Origin: Hydractinia symbiolongicarpus
Lineage: Eukaryota > Cnidaria > Hydrozoa > Anthoathecata > Hydractiniidae
DNA length: 64,000 nt
NCBI RefSeq assembly: GCF_029227915.1
Contig: NC_079885.1
Coordinates: forward strand, 28,027,001 to 28,091,000
Reading direction: 5' to 3'
The position numbers were made by a program, and so were the translations under genes. Within the stretch, counting starts at the first letter, position 1, and every line of letters begins with the position of its first letter. Shown in pieces: positions 37,689 to 50,243 of this stretch. The notes under the pieces are model-generated. The model saw only the letters and a list, made by a program, of their open reading frames with translations. It ran no database searches and was not told where the DNA came from.

Positions 37689-40600
37689 CGTCACGTATTC
37701 GTACCAACATGTACTTAGTTATTCTTTTCCGATATTACTAAGTTGTATTGCTTTTGACAGTGAAACGATTGCCTTTGGGACTTAATTGAAGTGATTCTGG
37801 ACTGTGACCTTATTAATGTGATAGATGAGCCAATTGGATTCCAAGGAATAACATTCTTCTTAATTTGACATGATTTCTGGAATTCAGCGATTACACTCGG
37901 CCCAATGATAGCGCTTCACTTAAAAATTTAGATAAAATAAGTCATTTTTTATTGTGGGACCAATCCTAGCCGTTAGCGCGCGCTGAAGAATTAGAGACAG
38001 TTTCAAATACTACATTTCATTGACTTTGTAAAGGTATCAGTCCGTTTCGACTACAACGGTTACGTCATATATCCGTACCAACATGTATTTAGTGATATTT
38101 TTCCGATATTAATAAGTTGCATTGCTTTTGACAGTGAAACGATTGCCTGTGGGACTTAGTTGAAGTGATTCTGGACTGTGACCTTATAAATGTAATAGAT
38201 GAGACAATTGGATTACAAGGAATAACATTCTTCATAATTTGACATGATTTCTGGAATTCAGCGATTACACTCGGCCCTATGGTAGCGCTTCACTTAAACA
38301 TTTATATAAAATAAGTCAGTTTTTACTGTGGGACCAATCCTGGCCGTTAGCACGCGCTGAATAAATAGGAACAGTTTCAAAGACTACATTTTATTGATCT
38401 TCTGGCGGTGTAAATCCGTTTGAGTTACAACGGTTGCGTCACATATTCGTACCAACATGTATTTAGTGATTTTTTTCGGATATTACTAAGTTGTATTGCT
38501 TTTGACAGTGAAACGATTGACTGTGGGTCTTAATTGAAGTGATTCTGTACTGTGACCTTATAAATGTAATAAATGAGCCAATTGGACTCCAAGGAAGAAC
38601 ATTCTTCTTAATTTGACAAGATTACTGGAATTCAGCGATTACACTCGGCCCTAAGGTAGCGCTTCACTTGAAAATTTATATAAAATAAGTCAGTTTTTAC
38701 TGTTGGACCAATCCTAGCCGTTAGTGCGCGCTGAAGAAATAGAGACAGTTTCAAATACTACATTTCATTGACTTTCTAACGGTATCAGTCCGTTTCAACT
38801 ACAACGGTTACGTCACATATTCGTACCAACATGTATTTAGTGATTTTTTTCCGATATTGCTAAGTTGTATTTCTTTTGACAGTGAAACGATTGCCTGTGG
38901 GACTTAATTGAAGTGATTCTGGACTGTGACCTTATAAATGTGATAAATGAGCCAATTGGATTCCAAGGATAAACATTTTTCCTAACTTGACATGATTGCT
39001 GGAATTCAGCGATTACACTGGGCCCTATGGTAGCGCTTCACTTAAAATTTTTTATAAAATAAGTCCTTTTTTACTGTGGGACCAATCCTAGGCGTTAGCG
39101 CGGGCTGAAGAAATAGAGACAGTTTCAAAAACTACATTTCATTGACTTTTTAACGGTGTCAATCCGCTTAACTTACAACGGTTGCGTCACGTATTCGCAC
39201 CAACATGTATTTAGTGATTCTTTTCCGATATTACTAAGTTGTATTGCTTTTGACAGTAAAACGATTGACTGTGGGTCTTAATTGAAGTGATTCTGTACTG
39301 TGACCTTATAAATGTAATAAATGAGCCAATTGGACTCCAAGGAAGAACATTCTTCTTAATTTGACATGATTGCTGAAATTCAGCGATTACACTCGGCCCT
39401 AAGATAGCGCTTCACTTGAAAATTTATATAAAATAAGTCACTTTTTACTGTGGGACCAATCCTGGCCGTTAGCACGCGCCGAATAAATAGGAGCAGTTTC
39501 AAAGACTGCATTTCATTGACCTTCTGGCGGTATAAATCCGTTTGAATTACAACGGTTGCGTCACATATTCGTACCAACATTTATTTAGCGATAGTATTCG
39601 GATATTACTAGGTTGCATCGCTTTTAACAGTGAAACGATTGACTGTGGGACTTAATTGAAATTATTTTGGACTGTGATCTTATAAATGTGATAAGTGAGA
39701 CATATGGACTCCAAGGAATAACATTCTTTTTAATTTGACATGATTTCTGGAATTCAGCGATTGCACTCGGCCCTATGGTAGCGCTTCACTTAAAAATTTA
39801 GATAAAATAAGTCATTTTTTACTGTGGGACCAATCCTAGGTGTTAGCGCGGGCTAAAGAAATAGAGACAGTTTCAAAAACTACATTTCATTGACTTTCTA
39901 ACGGTGGCAATCCGCTTAACTTACAACGGTTGCGTCACGTATTCGTACCAACATGTATTTAGTGATTCTTTTCGGATATTACTAAGTTGTATTGCTTTTG
40001 ACAGTGAAACGATTGACTGTGGGTCTTAATTGAAGTGATTCTGTACTGTGACCTTATAAATGTAATAAATGAGCCAATTGGACTCCAAGGAAGAACATTC
40101 TTTTTAATTTGACAAGATTACTGGAATTCAGCGATTACACTCGGCCCTAAGGTAGCGCTTCACTTGAAAATTTATATAAAATAAGTCAGTTTTTACTGTT
40201 GGACCAATCCTAACCGTTAGTGCGCGCTGAAGAAATAGAGACAGTTTCAAATACTACATTTTATTGACTTTCTAACGGTATCAGTCCGTTTCAACTACAA
40301 CTGTTACGTCACATATTCGTACCAACATGTATTTAGTGATTTCTTTCTGATATTGCTAAGTTGTATTTCTTTTGACAGTGAAACGATTGCCTGTGGGACT
40401 TAATTGAAGTGATTCTGGACTGTGACCTTATAAATGTGATAAATGAGCCAATTGGATTCCAAGGAATAACATTTTCCTAACTTGACATGATTGCTGGAAT
40501 TCAGCGATTACACTCGGCCCTATGGTAGCGCTTCACTTAAATTTTTTTATAAAATAAGTCCTTTTTTACTGTGGGACCAATCCTAGGCGTTAGCGCGGAC

Positions 40601-41647
40601 TGAAGAAATAGAGACAGTTTCAAAAACTACATTTCATTGACTTTTTAACGGTGTCAATCCGCTTAACTTACCACAGTTGCGTCACGTATTCGTACCAACA
40701 TGTATTTAGTGATTCTTTTCCGATATTACTAAGTTGTATTGCTTTTGACAGTGAAACGATTGACTGTGGGACTTAATTGAAGTGATTCTGTACCGTGACC
40801 TTATAAATGTAATAAATGAGCCAATTGGACTCAAAGGAAGAACATTCTTCTTAATTTCACATGATGCTGGAATTCAGCGATTACACTCGGCCCTAAGGTA
40901 GCGCTTCACTTGAAAATTTATATAAAATAAGTCAGTTTTTACTGTGGGACCAATCCTGGCCGTTAGCACGCGCCGAATAAATAGGAGCATTTTCAAAGAC
41001 TACATTTCATTGACCTTTTGGCGGTATAAATCCGTTTGAGTTACAACGGTTGCGTCACATATTCGTACCAACATGTATTTAGCGATAGTATTCGGATATT
41101 ACTAGGTTGCATCGCTTTTAACAGTGAAACGATTGACTGTGGGACTTAATTGAAATTATTTTGGACTGTGACTTTATAAATGTGATAAGTGAGACAATTG
41201 GACCCAAGAAATAACATTCTTCTTAAATTGACATGATTGCTGGAATTTACCGATTTCGCTGGGCGCTGTGGTAGCGCTTCACTTTAAAAATTTAGATAAA
41301 ATATGTCATTTTTTACTGTAGGACCAATCCTAGCCGTTAGCGCGCGCTGAAGAAATAGAGACAGTTTCAAATACTTAATTTCATTGACTTTCTAACGGTG
41401 TCAATCCGCTTCACTTACAACGGTTGAGTCACATATTTGTACCAACATGTATTTAGTGATTTTTTTCCAATATTACTAATTTGTATCGCTTTTAACAGTG
41501 AAACGATTGACTGTGGGACTTAATTGAAGTGATTCTGGACTGCGACCTTATAAATGTGATAAATGAGCCAATTGGACTACAAGGAAAAACATTCTTTTTA
41601 ATTTGACATGATTGCTGCAATTCAGCGATTACACTCGGCCCAATGGT
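37689..41647 (+). repeat. Satellite array, mixed C, D and A monomers up to the LINE fragment
   Basis: It begins with the third copy of the GCCTTTGGG block (37727-38464), then C-D-A cycles. The part 39235-39840 is the third copy of the 29.2 kb block. The last monomer (41279-41647) has the GGTTGAGTCACATATTTG variant and TTTCCAATATTAC, and ends ...GGCCCAATGGT, where the LINE is inserted. The GGGCGCTGTGG tail type appears near 41260. No gene is seen. Confidence 0.95.
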
Positions 41648-41672
41648 TATTATTATTATTATTATTATTATT
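41648..41672. repeat. (TTA)n microsatellite, 3' tail of the LINE
   Basis: About eight TTA/ATT units abut the satellite directly at the element's 3' end (minus strand TAA repeats). It is followed inward by CATTTATTTATAGTTGACT, which begins the 3' UTR. A simple-repeat 3' terminus is characteristic of several non-LTR retrotransposon clades. Confidence 0.92.
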
Positions 41673-41878
41673 CATTTATTTATAGTTGACTAAGTATAAA
41701 TACATATATAGCTAATAAAAGCTAGTTAATGTCAACTTGAAAAGAAAGATTTTAAAATATACAGTATAAATATAAGGCATAAAATATTTTTAGATATACA
41801 ATTTTTTAAACATTTGTGGTTGTATAAATTAAGTGAGTGTATAAGCAAATATGAAATTAGCGAGAGTACATCCGCGAG

Positions 41879-42369
41879 TCATATAAAACCAATTTGTGGG
41901 ATGTATTTTTTACATAGTCTGCAGGAGCAGTTTGGTACCCACTTTTTAATTTGGGATTTAAAGGATTGCAAGGATGACATTTCTTTGATTCTTACTGGAA
42001 TTTGTTGCCATATTTTGTAACCAATAAAGGATAAAGTTTCTGTACCATAGTAAACTGATTTAGCATTACGGCCAGTAAATTCTCGATTATTTCTTAGATT
42101 GTATTTTGGATTATAAACAGGAAAAATATCTTGCATTATTTCTGGAGCCATGTCGTTTTTTATTTTGTACATCTCAGTTGCAAGAGATTGTAGGTTTCGT
42201 TGGTGTACCGTAACAGAGCTGTCCTTATGAAGGAGGTCTGTGAAGGAAGAAGAACTGTCGCTATAGACTATCCGCAGTGCTTTTTCATGTATTCGATTAA
42301 TACGATTGTTTAGAGCTCTGTTTTGAAACATCCAAACTAGAGGGCAGTAATTGAATTGCGAAATTACGA
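41879..42369 (-). pseudogene. C-terminal remnant of a LINE reverse transcriptase ORF
   Basis: The frame is open from the truncation point at about 42369 to a TGA stop at 41879-41881, about 163 codons, without internal stop or frameshift. The first ATG is at 42331, but the frame clearly begins upstream: the codons before it read ISQFNYCPLVW, leading into MFQNRALNNRINRIHEKAL, a stretch typical of the region after the catalytic palm in animal LINE polymerases. Further on are HQRNLQSLATEMYKIKN, IWQQIP and the C-terminal CSCRLCKKYIPQIGFI with three closely spaced cysteines. The catalytic FADD-type motif and the endonuclease domain lie in the missing 5' part, so the product would be inactive. I associate this C-terminus mainly with cnidarian and other marine-invertebrate elements, from memory only. 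Lack of stops suggests a fairly young insertion. The 41674-41878 stretch is its 3' UTR. Confidence 0.9.
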
Positions 42370-44017
42370 AGCACTTTACTTAAAAATTTAGATAACATAA
42401 GTCATTTTTTACTGTGGGACCAATCCTAGCCGTTAGCGGGCGCTGAAGAAATAGAGACAGTTTCCAATACTACATTTCATTCACTTTCTAACGGTATTAG
42501 TCCGTTTCAACTACAACGGTTGCGTCACATATTCGTACCAACATGTATTTAGGGATTTTTTTCCGATATTACTAAGTTGTACTGCTTTTGACAGTGAAAC
42601 GATTGACTGTGGAACATAATTGAAGTGATTCTGGACTGTGACCTTGTAAATGTGATGAATGAGCCAATTGGATTCCAAGGAATAACATTCTTCTTAATTT
42701 GACATGATTTCTGGAATTCAGCGATTACACTCGGCCCTATGGTAGCGCTTCACTTAAAAATTTATATAGAATAAGTAATTTTTTTATTGTGGGACCAATC
42801 CTAGCCGTTAGTGCGCGCTGAAGAAATAGAGACAGTTTCAAATACCACATATCATTGACTTTCTAACGGCATCAATCCGTTTCAACTTCAACGGTTACGT
42901 CACATATTCGTACCAACATGTATTTAGTGATTTTTTTCCGATATTACTAAGTTGTATTGCTTTTGACAGTGAAACGATTGCCTGTGGGACTTTATTGAAG
43001 TGATTATGGACTGTGACCTTATGAATGTGATAGATGAGCCAATGGGATTCCAAGGAATAACATTCTTCTTAATTTGACATGATTGCTGCAATTCAGCGAT
43101 TACACTCGGCCCAATGGTAGCGCTTCACTTAAAAATTTAGATAAAATAAGTCATTTTTTACTGTGGGACCAATCCTAGCCGTTAGCGCGGGCTGAAGAAA
43201 TAGAGACAGTTTCAAAAACTACATTTCATTGACTTTCTAACGGTGTCAATCCGCTTAACTAACAACGGTTGCGTCACGTATTCGTACCATCATCTATTTA
43301 GTGATTCTTTTCCGATATTACTAAGTTGTATTTCTTTTGACAATGAAACGATTGACTGTGGGACTTAATTGAAGTGATTCTGTACTGTGACCTTATAAAT
43401 GTGATAAATGAGCCAATTGGACTCCAAGGAGCAACATTCTTCTTAATTTGACATGATTGCTGGAATTCAGCGATTACACTCGGCACTATGGTAGCGCTTC
43501 ACTTGAAAATTTATATAAAATAAGTCATTTTTTACTGTGGGACCAATCCTGGCCGTTAGCACGCGCTGAATAAATAGGAACAGTTTCAAAGACTACATTT
43601 CATTGACCTTCTGGTGGTATAAATCTGTTTGAGTTACAACGGTTGCGTCACATATTCGTACCAACAGGCATTTAGCGACATTTTTCTGATTTTACTAGGT
43701 TGCATCGCTTTTAACAGTGAAAGGATTGACTGTGGGACTTAATTGAACAGATTTTGGACTTTGACCTCATAAATGTGATAAAAGAGACAATTGGACCCAA
43801 GGAAAAACATTCTTTTTAATTTGATATCATTGCTGGAATTTACCGATTTCGCTGGGTTCTGTGGTAGCGTTTTATAAAAAAGTTTTGATAAATAAGTCAT
43901 TTTGTACTGTGGGACCAATCCTAGCCGTTATGGCGCGCTGAAGAAATAGAGACAGTTTTAAAAAATACATTTCAATAACTTTCTAACGGTATAAATCCGT
44001 TTGAGCCACAACGGTTG
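42370..44017 (+). repeat. 1.65 kb satellite block, copy B (LINE at its left edge)
   Basis: This is the partner of 36041-37688 at offset 6329. It starts directly at the LINE's 5'-truncated end. The monomer interrupted by the LINE is the one that usually follows the GAGTCAC-type monomer (compare about 52430-53100, 55410-56090 and 63210-63900), so copy B is in the usual context and copy A is not. Part of it (43235-43665) recurs at 46198-46628, and 43645-44650 tracks 46980-47985 (offset 3335). Confidence 0.92.
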
Positions 44018-47000
44018 CGTCACATATTCGTACCAACATGTATTTAGCGATAGCATTCGGATATTACTAGGATGCATCGCTTTTAACAGTGAAACGATGG
44101 ACTGTGGGACTTAATTGAACTTATTTTGGACTGTGACCTTATAAATGTGATAAGTGAGACAATTGGACCCAAGAAATAACATCCTTCTTACCTTGACATG
44201 ATTGGTGTGGTAGCGCTTCACTTAAAATTTTTTATATAATAAGTCCTTTTTTACTGTTGGACCAATCCTAGCCGTTAGTGCGCGCTGAAGAAATGGAGAC
44301 AGTTTCAAATACTACAATTTATTGACTTTCTAACGGTATCAGTCCGTTTCAACCACAACGGTTACGTCACATATTCGTACCAACATGTATTTAGTGATTT
44401 TTTTGCGATATTGCTAAGTTTTATTGTTTTTGACAGTGAAACGATTGCCTATGGGACTTAATTGAAGTGATTCTGGACTGTGACCTTATGAATGTGATAG
44501 ATGAGCCAATTGGATTCCAAGGAATAACATTCTTCTTAATTTGACATGATTGCTGCAATTCAGCGATTGCACTCGGCCCAATGGTAGCGCTTCACTTAAA
44601 AATTTAGGTAAAATAAGTCTTTTTTTACTGTGGGACCAATCCTAGGCGTTAGAGCGGGCTGAAGAAATAGAGACAGTTTCAAAAACTACATTTCATTGAC
44701 TTTCTAACGGTGTCAATCCGCTTAACTTACAACGGTTGCGTCACGTATTCGTACCAACATGTATTTAGTGATTCTTTTCCGATATTACTAAGTTGTATTG
44801 CTTTTGACAGTGAAACGATTGCCTGTGGGACTTAATTGAAGTGATTCTGGACTGTGACCTTATTAATGTGATAGATGAGCCAATTGGATTCCAAGGAATA
44901 ACATTCTTCTTAATTTGACATGATTTCTGGAATTCAGCGATTACACTCGGCCCAATGGTAGCGCTTCACTTAAAAATTTAGATAAAATAATTCATTTTTT
45001 ATTGTTGGACCAATCCTAGCCGTTAGCGCGCGCTGAAGAATTAGAGACAGTTTCAAATACTACATTTCATTGACTTTCTAAAGGTATCAGTCCGTTTCAA
45101 CTACAACGGTTACGTCACATATCCGTACCAACATGTATTTAGTGATATTTTTCCGATATTACTAAGTTGCATTGCTTTTGACAGTGAAACGATTGCCTGT
45201 GGGACTTAGTTGAAGTGATTCTGGACTGTGACCTTATAAATGTAATAGATGAGACAATTGCATTACAAGGAATAACATTCTTCATAATTTGACATGATTT
45301 CTGGAATTCAGCGATTACACTCGGCCCTATGGTAGCGCTTCACTTAAGCATTTATATAAAATAAGTCAGTTTTTACTGTGGGACCAATCCTGGCCGTTAG
45401 CACGCGCTGCATAAATAGGAATAGTTTCAAAGACTACATTTCATTGATCTTCTGGCGGTGTAAATCCGTTTGAGTTACAACGGTTGCGTCACATATTCGT
45501 ACCAACATGTATTTAGCGATAGTATTCGTATATTACTAGGATGCATCGCTTTTAACAGTGAAACAATGGACTGTGGGACTTAGTTGAAGTGATTCTGGAC
45601 TGTGACCTTATAAATGTAATAGATGAGACAATTGGATTACAAGGAATAACATTCTTCATAATTTGACATGATTTCTGGAATTCAGCGATTACACTCGGCC
45701 CTATGGTAGCGCTTCACTTAAACATTTATATAAAATAAGTCATTTTTTACTGTGGGACCAATCCTAGGCGTTAGCGCGGGCTGAAGAAATAGAGACAGTT
45801 TCAGAAACTACATTTCATTGACTTTCTAACGGTGGCAATCCGTTTAACTTACAACGGTTGCGTCACGTATTCGTACCAACATGTATTTAGTGATTCTTTT
45901 CGGATATTACTAAGTTGTATTGCTTTTGACAGTGAAACGATTGACTGTGGGTCTTAATTGAAGTGATTCTGTACTGTGACCTTATAAATGTAATAAATGA
46001 GCCAATTGGACTCCAAGAAAGAACATTCTTCTTAATTTGACAAGATTGCTGGAATTCAGCGATTACACTCGGCCCTAAGGTAGCGCTTCACTTGAAAATT
46101 TATATAAGATAAGTCAGTTTTTACTGTTGGACCAATCCTAGCCGTTAGTGCGCGCTGAAGAAATAGAGACAGTTTCAAATACTACATTTCATTGACTTTC
46201 TAACGGTGTCAATCCGCATAACTAACAACGGTTGCGTCACGTATTCGTACCATCATCTATTTAGTGATTCTTTTCCGATATTACTAAGTTGTATTTCTTT
46301 TGACAGTGAAACGATTGACTGTGGGACTTAATTGAAGTGATTCTGTACTGTGACCTTATAAATGTGATAAATGAGCCAATTGGACTCCAAGGAGCAACAT
46401 TCTTCTTAATTTGACATGATTGCTGGAATTCAGCGATTACACTCGGCACTATGGTAGCGCTTCACTTGAAAATTTATATAAAATAAGTCATTTTTTACTG
46501 TGGGACCAATCCTGGCCGTTAGCACGCGCTGAATAAATAGGAACAGTTTCAAAGACTACATTTCATTGACCTTCTGGTCGTATAAATCTGTTTGAGTTAC
46601 AACGGTTGCGTCACATATTCGTACCAACATCTCTTTAGCGATAGTATTCGGATATTACTAGGTTGCATCGCTTTTAACAGTGAAACGATTGACTATGGGA
46701 CTTAATTGAACTTATTTTGGACTGTGATCTTATAAATGTGATAAGTGAGACATATGGACCCAAGAAACAACATTCTTCTTACCTTGACATGATTGCTGGA
46801 ATTTACCGAGTTCACTGGGCGCTGTGGTAGCGCTTCATTTAAAAATTTAGATAAATAAGTCATTTTTTACGGTTGGACAAATCCTAGCCGTTAGCGCGCG
46901 CTGAAGAAAGAGAGACAGTTTTAAAAACTACATTTCATTGACTTTCTAACGGTATCAGTACGTTTCAATTACAACGGTTGCGTCACATATTCGTACCAAC

Positions 47001-50000
47001 AGGCATTTAGCGACATTTTTCTGATTTTACTAGGTTGCATCGTTTTTAATAGTGAAAGGATTGACTGTGGGACTTAATTGAACAGATTTTGGACTTTGAC
47101 CTCATAAATGTGATAAAAGAGACAATTGGACCCAAGGAAAAACATTCTTTTTAATTTGACATCATTGCTGGAATTTACCGATTTCGCTGGGTGCTGTGGT
47201 AGCGTTTTATAAAAAAGTTTTGATAAATAAGTCATTTTGTACTGTGGGACCAATCCTAGCCGTTATGGCGCGCTGAAGAAATAGAGACAGTTTTAAAAAC
47301 TACATTTCAATAACTTTCTAACGGTATAAATCCGTTTGAGTCACAACGGTTGCGTCACATATTCGTACCAACATGTATTTAGCGATAGTATTCGGATATT
47401 ACTAGGATGCATCGCTTTTAACAGTGAAACGATGGACTGTGGGACTTAATTGAACTTATTTTGGACTGTGACCTTATAAATGTGATAAGTGAGACAATTG
47501 GACCCAAGAAATAACATTCTTCTTACCTTGACATGATTGCTATGGTAGAGCTTCACTTAAAAAGTTTTTTAAAATAAGTCCTTTTTTACTGTTGGACCAA
47601 TCCTAGCCGTTAGTGCGCGCTGAAGAAATGGAGACAGTTTCAAATACTACATTTCATTGACTTTCTAACGGTATCAGTCCGTTTCAACCACAACGGTTAC
47701 GTCACATATTCGTACCAACATGTATTTAGTGATTTTTTTGCGATATTACTAAGTTGAATTGTTTTTGACAGTGAAACGATTGCCTGTGGGACTTAATTGA
47801 AGTGATTCTGGACTGTGACCTTATGAATGTGATAGATGAGCCAATTGGATTCCAAGGAATAACATTCTTCTTAATTTGACATGTTTGCTGCAATTCAGCG
47901 ATTGCACTCGGCCCAATGGTAGCGCTTCACTTAAAAATTTAGATAAAATAAGTCATTTTTTACTGTGGGACCAATCCTAGGCGTTAGCGCGGGCTAAAGA
48001 AATAGAGACAGTTTCAAAAACTACATTTCATTGACTTTCTAACGGTGGCAATCCGCTTAACTTACAACGGTTGCGTCACGTATTCGTACCAACATGTATT
48101 TAGTGATTCTTTTCGGATATTGCTAAGTTATATTTCTTTTGACAGTGAAACGATTCACTGTGGGTCTTAATTGAAGTGATTCTGTACTGTGACCTTATAA
48201 ATGTAATAAATGAGCCAATTGGACTCCAAGGAAGAACATTCTTCTTAATTTGACATGATTGCTGGAATTCAGCGATTACACTCGGCCCTAAGATAGCGCT
48301 TCACTTGAAAATTTATATAAAATAAGTCAGTTTTTACTGTGGGCCAATCCTGGCCGTTAGCACGCGCCGAATAAATAGGAGCAGTTTCAAAGACTACATT
48401 TCATTGACCTTCTGGCGGTATAAATCCGTTTGAATTACAACGGTTGCGTCACATATTCGTACCAACATTTATTTAGCGATAGTATTCGGATATTACTAGG
48501 TTGCATCGTTTTAACAGTGAAACGATTGACTGTGGGACTTAATTGAAATTATTTTGGACTGTGATCTTATAAATGTGATAAGTGAGACATATGGACTCCA
48601 AGGAATAACATTCTTTTTAATTTGACATGATTTCTGGAATTCAGCGATTACACTCGGCCCTATGGTAGCGCTTCACATAAAAATTTATATAAAATAAGTA
48701 ATTTTTTTTTTGTGGGACCAATCCTAGCCGTTAGTGCGCGCTGAAGAAATAGAGACAGTTTTAAATACTACATTTCATTGACTTTCTAACGGTATCAGTC
48801 CGTTTCAGCTACAACGGTTACGTCACATATTCGTACCAACATGTATTTAGTGATTTTTTTCCGATATTGCTAAGTTATATTTCTTTTGACAGTGAAACGA
48901 TTGCCTGTGGGACTTAATTGAAGTGATTCTGGACTGTGAGCTTATAAATGTGATACATGAGCCAATTGGATTCCAAGGAGTAACATTTTTCCTAACTTGA
49001 CATGATTGCTGGAATTCAGCGATTACACTCGGCCCTATGGTAGCGCTTCACTTAAATTTTTTTATAAAATAAGTCCTTTTTTACTGTGGGACCAATCCTA
49101 GGCGTTAGCGCGGGCTGAAGAAATAGAGACAGTTTCAAAAACTACATTTCATTGACTTTTTAACGGTGTCAATTCGCTTAACTTACAACGGTTGCGTCAC
49201 GTATTCGTACCAACATGTATTTAGTGATTCTTTTCCGATATTACTAAGTTGTATTGCTTTTGACAGTGAAACGATTGACTGTGGGTCTTAATTGAAGTGA
49301 TTCTGTACTGTGACCTTATAAATGTAATAAATGAGCCAATTGGACTCCAAGGAAGAACATTCTTCTTAATTTGACATGATTGCTGGAATTCAGCGATTAC
49401 ACTCGGCCCTAAGATAGCGCTTCACTTGAAAATTTATATAAAATAAGTCAGTTTTTACTGTGGGACCAATCCTGGCCGTTAGCACGCGCCGAATAAATAG
49501 GAGCAGTTTCAAAGACTACATTTCATTGACCTTCTGGCGGTATAAATCCGTTTGAATTACAACGGTTGCGTCACATATTCGTACCAACATTTATTTAGCG
49601 ATAGTATTCGGATATTACTAGGTTGCATCGCTTTTAACAGTGAAACGATTGACTGTGGGACTTAATTGAAATTATTTTGGACTGTGATCTTATAAATGTG
49701 ATAAGTGAGACATATGGACTCCAAGGAATAACATTCTTTTTAATTTGACATGATTTCTGGAATTCAGCGATTACACTCGGCCCTATGGTAGCGCTTCACT
49801 TAAAAATTTATATAAAATAAGTAATTTTTTTATTGTGGGACCAATCCTAGCCGTTAGTGCGCGCTGAAGAAATAGAGACAGTTTCAAATACCACATGTCA
49901 TTGACTTTCTAACAGTATCAATCCGTTTCAACTTCAACGGTTACGTCACATATTCGCACCAACATGTATTTAGTGATTTTTTTCCGATATTACTAAGTTG

Positions 50001-50243
50001 TATTGCTTTTGACAGTGAAACGATTGCCTGTGGGACTTTATTGAAGTGATTATAGACTGTGACCTTATGAATGTTATAGATGAGCCAATTGGATTCCAAG
50101 AAATAACATTCTTCTTAATTTGACATGATTGCTGCAATTCAGCGATTACACTCGGCCCAATGGTAGCGCTTCACTTAAAAATTTAGATAAAATAAGTCAT
50201 TTTTTACTGTGGGACCAATCCTGGCCGTTAGCACGCGCTGAAT
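44018..50243 (+). repeat. Satellite array, mixed A, C, D and early E-type monomers
   Basis: Short-form monomers lie at about 44205 and 47541. A block at about 48150-48670 is repeated at about 49271-49791 (offset 1121, three monomers), sharing CCTAAGATAGCG, ACGCGCCGAATAAATAGGAGC and ACATTTATTTAGCG. From about 46.6 kb, type E monomers appear: AAGAGAGACAGTTTTAAAAAC, GGCATTTAGCGACATTTTTC, TTACCGATTTCGCTGGG and a GGTGCTGTGG or GGCGCTGTGG tail. No gene is seen. Confidence 0.94.

Larger units (their letters stand above)
41648..42369 (-). mobile_element. 5'-truncated non-LTR retrotransposon (LINE) fragment
   Basis: Read on the minus strand, this holds the 3' end of a LINE: the terminal part of a reverse-transcriptase ORF, then about 205 bp of 3' UTR, then a TAA-type microsatellite tail. 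A short-repeat tail in place of poly(A), together with this ORF terminus, fits the CR1/L2/Jockey-like group of elements; the exact clade cannot be fixed from 163 codons. The host sequence reads CAATGGT on the left and AGCACTTTACTT on the right. Intact sites reading CAATGGTAGCACTTC exist at about 56499 and 63546, so insertion caused no visible target duplication or loss. The 5' truncation is typical of incomplete reverse transcription. The fragment cannot move on its own. Confidence 0.9.

Noticed and set aside
41814-42020. Plus-strand 68-codon frame in the LINE fragment
   Set aside because: It is antisense to the reverse-transcriptase frame, which has recognisable motifs; this one has none.
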